Below the pieces are notes generated by a model. It ran no database searches, was not told the origin of the DNA, and was given only the letters and a program-made list of their open reading frames with translations. Positions 25,404 to 35,566 of a stretch of DNA of 64,000 nucleotides are shown here, in pieces. The position numbers and the translations under genes are program-made. Source of the stretch: Coprinus comatus (lineage: Eukaryota > Basidiomycota > Agaricomycetes > Agaricales > Agaricaceae); assembly GCA_034638255.1 (NCBI GenBank), contig JAWPGT010000010.1, forward strand, positions 124,001 through 188,000. Reading direction: 5' to 3'. Each line of letters begins with the position of its first letter. Within the stretch, counting starts at the first letter, position 1.

Positions 25404-25760
25404 TCAACGCCACCATAATCATCCGAGGTGTGATCAGCAATGTCTTCCGTTGCTTTTGGAACCCAGACAATCGGGATAGTAGTGGAAGACATTTGTTCTT
25501 TTGCTGAGTCTGTAACGACGTTGGACCTTTAGTTATCCATCTTTACATAAGTAGTCCTTCTCCCTCTACCGAAGCACTGAACAAGTAGGGATAAATAAAA
25601 AATCAGAGTGCTAGTGATGGATTATGAATCCAAGTTCTAATGTGTGGTGCTGATATGACATGACACTTTTGTTGACTCCCTTCCCCTAACTAGCTCCACC
25701 ATTATTATCCGACGTTATCTTTCCTCCTCCTTTGCTGCGAGGGTAAACCGTTACCGTGCG
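25404..25760. other. Interval between VPS34 relic and kinase pseudogene
   Basis: About 357 bases with no coding sequence that I can support. It probably includes the old promoter of the kinase gene; a CT-rich patch (25680-25745) precedes the ATG. Confidence 0.4.
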
Positions 25761-27279
25761 ATGTCTACAGTTACTGACACCCACTATAATGCTCAATTTG
25801 GCATAACACTGAAGAATGGGCGTTACACTATCTTAAGAAAGCTTGGAGATGGTATAACTGCAGTAACATGGCTTGTACGCGACTCAGAAGAAAGGTATGT
25901 ATATATTTAACACATACACACACCCCTTTCCCCACGCATAACTACACGATCTTGAATCTAACGGTAATACAACAATAATAAAAGGCCTAGCAAATGTTTA
26001 GCAGCCAAGATTTTGAGTGTAGAAGCTACATCGGAACCTGGACCTATCCAAGAACGCGATTTTCTAAAGACTATAACAGGACGTGGTGAAGGTGAAGATG
26101 ATGAAGGATTTGATTATCTACCCACGCTGAGTTGGTGATGATGAGAGGCATTTATGTCTTGTTCAAACGCTTTACAGTACTTCTGTTTCTGGGTTGCGAA
26201 GATCTGCACCAACAAAAACACTTCCTGTTTACATGGTCCGCAATATTATCCATATGACTCTTCACGCACTTCGGGTTCTTCACGATTTGTCTATCATTCA
26301 TACAGGTAAAGTCTCTTTTTCGGGTTTCATCTTGTTATGGTGACATCTATCTTCTTGTGTGGCTTATAGATGTTAAACTCGACAACATTCTATTCACAAA
26401 ATGCACGTTTCTCACTCTATACCAAACTTGAAAAATACTTGGAGGACAATCCATCTAAAATGAATCCCGAAACTGGATTACCAGAATCTCAACCTATTCC
26501 ACATGAATGGACTTTTGAAACCAATGCCCATGAAGCAGAGAGAATGTCTGTTGTTCTTATGGATCTTGGACATAGTGAGCCTCTTCGATATGCTCTAGAA
26601 TTCTAATCAATTCTCTAACGAAGAATATGTCGTACATATAGCTGAGTGGGGAGATAAAGAGCCTCTTGGCGAGGGATTTTGCCCTTTAAGTCTTCGGCCA
26701 CCTGAAGTCCTACTGGAATCAGGATTTGGAACAGCAATAGATATTTGGGCTGTTGGTTGTTTGGTGTGTTTTTTCTTACTCTTTTCTTTTTCTGTCTCTG
26801 CTACTCAGGCTTACCATAATTTTTTAAAAGACATTCGAACTTATGGTTGGTCGTTGGCTGTTCACTCCCGAAGACGGTGGGGAGGATTGGAGTATGCAGG
26901 AAGATCATCTTGCGAAAATGATGGAACTCACTGGTCAAACATTCCCAAAATCAGTTCTCGATCGTGCAAAAAATCGAGACAAGTATTTTGATAAGGATGG
27001 TTAGTCTTTTCCCATCGATGTCTTCACCTTCCACTCTCATTACAATTAACTAATGATCATCTACTTCTACTTTTAGGTAACCTATTACACATTCCAGAGC
27101 TCATTCCGGTTAGCATTGAAGAGGCAATGCGAAATTATAATATTCCTGGATTGAGCGAGGAGGATATTTCTCAAGGTTCAGACTTTATAAGGGCTTGTCT
27201 ACATCTGGATCATGAACAGAGGTTGACAGCGAAGGATTTGTTGGGTCATAGTTTTTTGGACAAGGCGTTCACCTGTTAA
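25761..27279 (+). pseudogene. SRPK-like protein kinase, frame-broken
   Basis: Kinase motifs appear in the right order: a start MSTVTDTHYNAQFGITLKNG, GRYTILRKLGDGITAVTWLV (Gly-rich loop), CLAAKIL (VAIK lysine), HDLSIIHT and DVKLDNILF (catalytic loop, Asp and Asn present), VVLMDLGH (DLG for DFG), LRPPEVLLESGFG (APE-like), DIWAVGCL and a C-lobe ending GHSFLDKAFTC. This fits the SRPK-like family common in mushrooms. Two places break the frame. Near 26131-26137, YLPTL and GDDERHLCLV are in different frames, and near 26385-26430, DVKLDNILF and KLEKYLEDNPS are in different frames. A 46-base intron (GTGAAG...CTGAG) could repair the first only by removing a conserved-looking stretch. The second has no splice solution that I could find. 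Other introns join well. Position between duplicated VPS34/oxidase relics supports a relocated, decaying copy. Confidence 0.72.
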
Positions 27280-27349
27280 ATCCTTACAAGTATTCAGTTT
27301 CCTTTCCGTCATTGTTACAAGGTCTACAACGAATGTAATGTTTTGATCA

Positions 27350-27582
27350 GCACTTCGACATCAAATTATCAGTCATTTTCAGAATGTACGAGCCTACCAT
27401 AACTCCCATATTCCTCTACTCAAGTATTGTAGTTCTCAACTAGGAGTGAGGAAACCACGAGCTTTCACCGAGGATAAACCCGACGTCAAGTTCCACGGCA
27501 CCAAATCTCCGTAAATATACCAGTGCTATGACTGAACACACTAATAGATCGTTTTCGGATTTATATGTGACTTATCAACTGG
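27350..27582 (+). pseudogene. Inverted relic of the VPS34 5' end
   Basis: In plus orientation this stretch matches the reverse complement of 30724-30982, the first exons of VPS34. It carries the first intron as well (GTACGAGCC... compared with GTATGAGCC... in the intact gene) and the second exon-intron border. Sequence is clearly homologous but has substitutions and small deletions that break the frame, and no start codon is kept. Because introns are present, it was copied as DNA, not from mRNA. It is followed at once by an oxidase relic. Confidence 0.85.
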
Positions 27583-27587
27583 GCTGA

Positions 27588-27795
27588 TGTTGTATGAGTA
27601 ATTAAATTTCTCGGAATGAGATTATCAAAGAGTAGCTGAGCGCTGATGGATATACACTTGTACTGTTTAGGAATTTGAACATGGGAAACGGAATTCACAA
27701 CTTTAATCAGGCTGATGCATTCGATCCGAACTGGAAGAGAACTGCAATACTAAATAGACTACTGTCAATTAAGAGCAAAACGGGATTCCTTATAT
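27588..27795 (+). pseudogene. Relic of the FAD oxidase 3' end
   Basis: This stretch repeats 24537-24890 of the FAD-linked oxidase with large internal deletions. It keeps an intron piece ending in TTTAG, then GGAATTTGAACATGGGAAAC, then a piece of the ADAFDPNWK exon, and the LLSIK segment, before entering the shared intergenic DNA next to VPS34 (from about 27793). No open frame is maintained. Confidence 0.82.
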
Positions 27796-27826
27796 AAGAT
27801 ATACGCACTATATATATTGGATATGA

Positions 27827-30800
27827 TTAACTACGCCAGTATTGGGCAAGGTCATGAATACGATCTAAGACAACTGTGAGGTAAGATGTTTCATTGAGAA
27901 GATTCTCAAAATGTTTGATAGCATCCTCTTCCGTAAGATCAAGCCTAAACTTTTCCTGAATCTGTTCATGGACATCACGATGTTTAATATCTGGAATATT
28001 CGCATCCACCATAAGTGCCACCAAGTTGAGAATAAGGTTTGCACTCTTCCGTAGAATAGTGAAAGCCGTAAAGCAGAAGTTCTTGAATCTTGCATAATGT
28101 GGTGACTGTGCTCCTCCCATGCCATCAACCATCTCTTTACATACTTTTACTGGTGGTGGGAATGGCTTTGGATCTCGACCGAGAATATATCCGAAGTCGA
28201 CGTGGAAGAAATGTCCTTGTTCAATGTTAGAACCAGTGCAAACAGAGCAAGGGTTGAGAGGCATACCATCATCAGCTAATAATAAATTGTCAAGATGTCG
28301 ATCACCAACACCCAAAATGTACGTCACAACACAATAGCCAGCTTAGCGGACCAGTGAGTTCCATTATTATTACAAAGCAAGCAAGATGTCACTCACCACA
28401 ACTTCGGACGAAAGTATCAATGACACTTGGCTCAACACCAGAGGTTCCCACACTTCCTTCGTCTGGGTTATGAACTCTCAGATAATTCAGCAAGTTTCCG
28501 TGATCGCTGACTATAGCAGCGATAGTCTTACTGGGGATGAATTGTACCATCCCCTGCAATGGTCCCGTAGCTAGAACATCATACGGAGTCAGTTTCAGGT
28601 CCAAGTTCTCCTTCCGTAACAGACGATCCATCAAAGTGATGAGTTGGATAACAAGTTGGTCTTGACGCATATCATCACCATCTTTGAAGATAACTGGATA
28701 TTCAGAGCCGTCGGAACACTGGAAATTTAGTAGGAGTGGGTAGAGATTGGACTTGAAAACCGACGACTTCTCGGGGATGATTCCTGTGACTTCTTTCTTG
28801 GCGTTTATTGGCAAAGGGAGAGGTGGCATGGATGCAAGATTATTTCTCGTGTCTGCAAGAATGGATCGCAATTTCTCGATCTTCTTTGGACGTGTATCTT
28901 TAGATGTTCGGAGTTCTCGGGCACGTTTGGCAAGTGTTTCTACAAGTGCTCCTTGTCGTCTCATGAGTTCACGTCTCTCGGAACCCCCTTCAGACTAAGG
29001 GGTAGGTTAGTCCAAGTATAGTTCTCGAGTGCTGTCCACTTGTACCTCCATAATCTTGTTCATGAACTTGAATACAACACGGCCATACATCTTGGCCATG
29101 ATCCTATCCTCTAAAGCCTCAACCATCAAGTACCAATATAAGCGATTACCAAGTATTGGATTTTGAACACCCCTCAAAACAAGGAAGTCAGTTAATCCAC
29201 TATCTTCGTAGGATATGGCATTCTTGGCGGTACGTGAAGAGCGCTGATCGCTTGCAGCACTCTCAAACTTCAGAGCTTGAACAAGCTGAAGTAGATAAAG
29301 TGTAAGTTCCTGTATGAAATGTCAACAAACGTTCCTTGCACTAATACCACTAATACATAAATCACGTACATCATCATCTGCGCGACTTAGTTGTTTGACA
29401 GCAAATGCCCGTACTCTCGAATCAACAGTATTTGGACCTAACAGTTCCAAGGCATCGTCAGTGTCGATTTCTGTCCACATAGGAAGAAGCTCTTCGACTG
29501 CTTGTTTGACTTCCGAGGAATCTCGCCAAGTTACTGATTTTAGGAACTTGGTAAGACCTCGCTTGTCCCTTGCCAAATAGAATCGGAATTTCCAAATAAG
29601 ATCCTTTTCTTCCGAGGTAAGTTGTTGACTTGGGGAATAATTGAGTATTACCTGTTTGGAAGTTAGTCTCCTGAAACCATGAAATAAGTAAATTTCCTAC
29701 CCCAAGTTCATCTCTGATTTTTGCATTGGGTTTGAGCTCCCTGTCATAAGGGCTGCTTCTATGACTTCGTACCAGACGTCTGTGCTTATCTTCCACGGGA
29801 TTGTCGTGTACAATATCGGGGTCAATCACAGCCCACAAAGTCAAATCTCCAGCCAAGTTCGGTAGGAGATTGGTATTGGTAGTTTGCTGAGGTACAATGT
29901 TCGTATGTGTTGGGGTGGTAATGATAGGTTGGTTGCTGGTTTCCTGTGGTAGTGATATCATGAGTACCGAAGTAAATTGAAGTGATAAGTGATAAACACC
30001 CTACAGGTTCACTGAAGATGACCGGAAAATCAAAACGCGGCAGGTCAATGTACAGAAAAAGGTTTTCTGACTTCTCAGTTTCAGCCTATTGTTATCGCAA
30101 TTAATTGTTATAACCTGCTGTAGCTAGCACGATAACATACAGCATGAATTTCCGCCATCCTTCTGAATGTGAATTTGTCTAACCAGTCGGACTTGGGAAG
30201 ATCTCCACGCTCATACTTCTTGACAAGCTAAGATGGATGATGCTAAGTGTATGCGAGCACATGGGATTTTTTAAGAAGGCCGCATACCTTTTCCAAGCGG
30301 CCCATCTCGTCCTGTTTTTCCATCTTACTAGGTGTTGATGTCTCTACACTTCCATCTGCCTCCACTCCAGGACATAATAACAATCTATGCTTCCCGCGTC
30401 GCAGTGTCCTTAAGAAATTTAATGAATATCATACACGAACAATAGTGGTGAGAGTGACTCGCCATTTCTTGCCGAAGAGTTTGAAAGTGGAACCCCCAAC
30501 CGGTACAGCAGAACGTGGCCCACCAGTATCCCATACCGTGAATGTAATTTGAGAGCTAAGAGGAAGATCGCAATAGCATATAGGCAATGTAATCCATTCA
30601 TTCCACCTATATTGATGGGTTATTTCACTTTCAGTCAAGGCAGTGGAACAACTTGCGTGTAAGAGTTCTTGAAAGCTTTGAAAGATGTGCGGAATGGAAG
30701 AGTAAGGGGTTTGTTGTCGGCAACCAGTTGACAAGTCACATACAAATCCGAAAATGAACTAGTGGTAATAGATGTTCAGTCACAGGACACTGCAAAACAT

Positions 30801-31019
30801 GGGATATTTACGGAGACTGGGTGCCATGGAACTTGAGGTCGGGATTGTCCAAGACTTCGGTGAAAGCTCGTGGTTTCCTCACTCCTTCTAGTTGAGAGCT
30901 ACAACGCTTGAGTAGAGGTATGTGGGAGTTGAGGTAGGCTCATACATTCTGAAAGTGACTGGAAGTTTGATATCGGAGAGCTTTGCAAATGTAAAGTCAT
31001 CTCGGTTGTCTTTGTCCAT
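27827..31019 (-). CDS. VPS34: Phosphatidylinositol 3-kinase Vps34
   Basis: Class III PI 3-kinase, which makes PI3P on endosomes and autophagosomes together with Vps15 and Vps30. Start [20 protein letters not shown] at 31017-31019; after the first intron it reads [14 protein letters not shown]. The C2 domain includes [18 protein letters not shown] and QITFTVWD. The helical (PIK) domain is seen as [20 protein letters not shown] and [10 protein letters not shown]. The kinase domain has [19 protein letters not shown], the catalytic loop [12 protein letters not shown], activation loop HVDFGYILG, and the conserved C-terminal helix ending HDLAQYWRS. Stop at 27827-27829. At least eight introns; the exon joins that I checked keep frame. 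It is the intact source of the two relics in this window and is divergent from the F-box-like gene. Confidence 0.93.
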
Positions 31020-31189
31020 TGTGTAATGACTGTAGCACAAAACCAGAGGACGCCCCTGTCTTATGTAACCGGTTTATGTTTGATCTCCGGTATAGTGTTT
31101 ACCGCTGTTGACCTAAGTACTGTAACCTACCGCCGACTCAAAGACTATAGACTTGTAAAACATGGTATCACACTATTCAGTCGCCACTA

Positions 31190-31867
31190 TTTTGGCGTAA
31201 CCTTGCTAAAGACTTTTTCCCCGAGAATGTCTTTATGGAACTCACAGAAGAACTTGGTCCAGAATCTACAACATTTGAACTAGAATCCCAGGTTATACGC
31301 CGTCTTCGAGTACAAGAGGCGTGGAGCTCAAGAGACACTCCAACTTTCGTAAGAATTCGGACATCCGATTCTGGTTTGTACGCTGACTCAAAATTACTGT
31401 TTGGTAGACGGTGGCTTTTGGTCATTGAACAACACTCACCACCCACTGACCTACTACTCAGCTTTGACCTCGAAAGGACTACACCCGAAGAGAGAATATT
31501 AGTCAAGGGGGTTGGATGGTGTGACTAAAATTGACTACCGGATTGACTCCTCGACACCATGTGTCCGTGTTGTAGTGTGCGATGATCGGTGGGTTGGTGA
31601 AAGGTAATTTCAATCCTCCTCTGGATGAGCTAGGATGTTTACACCCCAATTTACAGAGCCAATATCTATATTCATCAGATTCATCAGGTTGGTCATGGAA
31701 AAAAGACTCGCCTTAATGCAAAACATTTGCAAGTATTACGTGACAAAGAATACATGCAGAGAAAGGCCATGGCATTGACAGACCAGTACCTAGTTGAAGT
31801 CTGGAGAAGTTCTTGGACAAAAGATGCTTTTTGGGGTTCATGTTTTTTTTCGATACCCGACAACTAA
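31190..31867 (+). pseudogene. F-box-like protein gene, probably decaying
   Basis: A coding stretch typical of basidiomycete F-box-like proteins: SPLFWRNLAKDFFPENVFME, then FELESQVIRRLRVQEAWSS, then LLFGRRWLLVIEQHSPPTDL and LLSFDLE. After 31500 the frame changes inside a run of five G (near 31506-31510): LVKG is in one frame and LDGVTKIDYRIDSS in the next. After an intron (about 31602-31658) the frame continues with ANIYIHQIHQVGHGKKTRL and stops at 31867. No F-box start (LPxE...) is visible upstream, so the N-terminus is missing or unrecognised. Weak protein-like signal may go on to about 32290 (a segment reading EGPIITIDRTHFGIYTIHEQ). Either a pseudogene or a sequence error in the G run. Confidence 0.5.
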
Positions 31868-33868
31868 TAATCAGGAATATCAAACAAAGCGCATCCGAGT
31901 AGAGATGGCTGAGAATTTGAATGGCATCGTAAGGGCAAATGTAATCAAGCTTTCAAATTTGGTCATACTTACAGCCAAATTCCAATAGTCACAGCTACAC
32001 ATCATACCCGAGGGTCCAATCATTACAATTGACCGCACACATTTCGGCATATACACAATACATGAACAACTGGAGGCCCATGACAGGCGGTTCAAGATCT
32101 CACCTCTACACCCACATCCTTTCAAGTGCACACCCAGCCATCTGTCACCTCCGTTCACCCTTTATGGTTTTATCTGGGCTTTATCAGGATATCGTGATAA
32201 AATAGGTCTCTCTCTCGCATATCCACGGATCCCACTCCAGACCTTACAACCATCACACTTGGCAGCCACCTTTTAAAAGAGAAGAACCTCTCTTCAAATG
32301 CTTGGATTGGTCCAACTACATCTGTAGTGGTGAAGCCGGAGTCGTCAATTAATATTATATTATATCTGTGGACTAGCAACATGAAGCGTGACTCCTTATG
32401 TTCTCGGCCTGTGGTCTTGCCCAATCTCATCAAAAAGCTAAAGTACTGCATGTTGAGGAAAGTATTGGTCGTATTGTTCTAACTTCTGATTGTGCGATTA
32501 CTAGTTCTTTTGTTATTGTAGATATTATAGCAAAATAAAAATCAGCATCAAATTTCAATCCACCTTGTTTCCGTCTTGATAAAAGTCAATTGATGGATGT
32601 GTCCCATCATGTAACCCCAACTTTCCTTCAGTATACACGCACCGGGCACAGTATAATGGCTACGTAATTTATGTTATATGTATGCCAGTGCTGAAAAGTC
32701 AACCCAGGTACAAGACAGGAGGACAGGAGAAATCTGTTTCATCACCAGACCAAAACCTGATGATGCCGCCTTCGAGGATTTGACCTACTGCTGGTTGTTT
32801 GAGTTCCTTTCTCTCTTTCATGTCATCCATACCTGCCATATCCCGTCCATTTGTGTAAAGCGTGTATAGTCCAGACGCAACTGAAACGGGAAAGTTGCCT
32901 AGGACATTCAAGATTGTCAATCTTGTTTTCAATGCTCATTCATTACACAGGCAACAGTATTACCAGTAACGAGGAGCTTGGCAGTGACTACTACCAAGAA
33001 AGTAGCAATGATAACTCGAGGTCGTTAGGTAGCCCGCCTCTGTTTCAGCTGCGTGTCAATCATTCACTAATTCTTTCTAAACTCGAGAGACTTGTCCATG
33101 AATACTGATGAGTCAAATAACCTATTGAGCAATATCCGTAAGCGACTCGGTGCAGTAATTACGCAACCCCTTCTTATCCATTTACACAGATGATGAATCT
33201 AGTAATCAACAAAGTGAGGGTCATGATGGTTGCAGCTACCAAAGCACATGATATAAACATTAGCTATGTGTTGTGCAGCATAAGTCTGCTAATTGTAGTA
33301 GACTATCACTTGACTTAATTCAATATCATCCTACCTAGAGATCACTATGGTCCTCAAAAACATCGAGCATCGAGTAATGAAATTTATCATTAGCGATAGC
33401 GTCATTTGAGTTTGGGGAGTTATCGACAATGAGAAAAAAAAAGTGTATTACACTAGCATTCTTGTCGATTCGTTCGAAAAGAGGATACAAGATATAATTC
33501 ACCTAATAAGTATTTGGGTATACGTCCCCTCTAGATCTCCTCTTCTAAGCCTATGTTACTACTATGCCGGCTTATATTATCTATTAGGCGGTGGTTCCCG
33601 GCGAAGTTATCATGAACAATCTTTTCCGCTTGGATGAGCCTGTTCACAATCGTTGAATGTCATTACGAATCACCAGCATCACTATATAACGATGCTGCGT
33701 GATAGGCCGGTCTTGTTGGTGACAAAAAGTTTCATACACCAGTATGCGTGTGCAGAGATGAAGAGAAGAAATGAAGACCCACTTTCTAAGTTCTGTGTCA
33801 ACTTGTGCATTGACATCTCATTAATTTTACTAAAGGATGCATTTTGCAAAACGTTATCAGGCTCTCAA
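31868..33868. other. Gene-poor interval
   Basis: About 2 kb with no complete gene that I can support. The first 400 bases may hold further remains of the F-box-like gene. The remainder is AT-rich with only short open frames on both strands and no recognisable transposon or RNA gene. Confidence 0.45.
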
Positions 33869-35307
33869 TTAATAGATATATTGAAGTATCAACACAGAGA
33901 AACCAAGAATAACCTCCCACGTATTGAGCAGGTATTCATGTTTTTGCGAGGCTTCAGAAACTCTAAAATTCAAATTAAGTATTGTAAAGTTATCTACAAG
34001 GCGAACCAGCAACGTACCCAGGTGCCGTAGAAGTAGCTGGACTTGCGGTTGTTTCAGTGTCAGTCGATGATGAACTCAGGCTCTGATCGTCCTCATTACC
34101 AACCAAAGCTGATGAATTGAAAGCTCGTGTCGTGTTACTCTGTAATACCCAACTGATTCCACCAAGTATATGGGACATGAATAGGTCATCTTTCCATGTC
34201 TCGTTTAGGTGTCCTAGACTTGTATAAAAACTGCGTCCAGGTGTATTTCCTTGACTTACACCAGCACCGTGCTCTTGATACCATGCTGTTATAGATTCGA
34301 GTCAATGGTGTATCACGGAAACCAGGTAAAATATGGAAGCACCGAGAGGATGAGGACTGCCTTGGTCGAATCTTCGTGTCCCAGTATCTGTAACGCGAGT
34401 AAGTTTCTGCTGGTTTGTATGTATGTAAAAAATGCAAAGCACTTGCCAACATAGCTGGACTCGTCAGCTGCCAAAATCACTACGGCACCTAAAGAACGGG
34501 GATCGGATTTGAAGTTATACCTAAGTTACCGATGTAGAGTCAGTCATAACCATTGTGCAGTCGTGTACATATAGCTACGCATACATTTCATCAACAACAT
34601 CCCATTGTACTGGAAGTTGTACAGTACTAGGATGGGAAGTACCTATCACATTCACAGTCTTGGAACGTCAGCATTCTCCTAACCGATAAATTAATAAATG
34701 ATAGCGTACTGCGTTTTGTAGCTCGGCATGGTAGTCAAAATATGCCCCTATTTATATTGATTCAAACATATCATGACACAGATCTGGCCAGATTCTTACC
34801 GACTTCTCTCCCGTAAAATGTAGTATTTAGTAGGGTATCACTTGCGCAATGGATAGCAATGAAGTTTCCTCCTTCATTCAGATAATTCTGTAATGCATCT
34901 TTGCCTTGGGAATCCAATACTGTGGCACATCCACATGTGTATTAGAATACACACCCACGCTTTCGCTCCAAACAATGAACGAACCTTCCCCGGTTGTACT
35001 TAGAAATACGACCGCATCATATCTTCTCAGGGCCGTAAGTTCAAATTGACCCTGGTCTTCCGTGGCATCGAAATCAGCATTGATAGACGATGCGTGGCTT
35101 CTGAGTGCATTGATTGCAGTAGGTATGGAATCGTGCCGAAAGTTGACGGTGCGAGAGAAGATGAGAATACGTGCTGGTGAGGCCAAAGCAAGGAGTGTGT
35201 AGTTGAAAAGAAGCGCTATTAATCCAAAAGGGAGCCTAAGGTAACAGAATTAAGATACACATATTCACTAATGGCACGTAAGTTAGGACAGACGGGAAAA
35301 CCTACAT
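33869..35307 (-). CDS. ThuA-domain protein, probably membrane- or wall-targeted
   Basis: A ThuA (class I glutamine amidotransferase-like) fold: RILIFSRTVNFRHDSIPTAI, a DATEDQG element, RYDAVVFLSTTGE, then after an intron LDSQGKDALQNYLNEGGNF, IAIHCASDTLLNTTFYGRE, a HPLG-containing region, GRSFYTSLGHLNETW and FMSHILGGISWVL. The N-terminal exon reads LPFGLIALLFNYTLLALASP, a signal peptide, but has no ATG of its own: the ATG is produced by joining AT (35307-35306) to G (35235) across a 70-base intron. At the 3' end the unspliced frame stops at 33990 after a Ser/Thr-rich tail. A strong donor (GTACGT) with acceptor TTTTAG (intron 33963-34017) instead gives a tail ending in a hydrophobic stretch (VILGFSVLILQYIY), stop 33869-33871. 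Substrate unknown; ThuA proteins are linked to sugar metabolism in bacteria. Confidence 0.78.
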
Positions 35308-35566
35308 GGTTGAATAGCAAATTCACAACCAAACGCGGAAACAGGGCTACCACCAACCAAACTAGGCATGGCTGACGTCATACTCTGATGAAAGAATTCT
35401 AAGCAATTAAATGTTGAAGTAAATACATATTATGATACTGGGTAATGAGTAAAGCGTAAAACAAATGAAGAGGTGGTAGTTATATGAGGCTATAATCGGT
35501 AGACGGAAATCCAAAGATATCTGAGTCGGAGCTAGTCGAGGGTTGAATATATCGGTGGTACCAGTT

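Noticed and set aside
31880..32451. Minus-strand frames of about 92 codons each
   Set aside because: No motif; the plus strand shows weak F-box-family remains that better explain the open frames.
34878..35186. ThuA gene starting at 35186
   Set aside because: That codon is TTG, and the frame continues upstream into a signal peptide; the spliced ATG is preferred.
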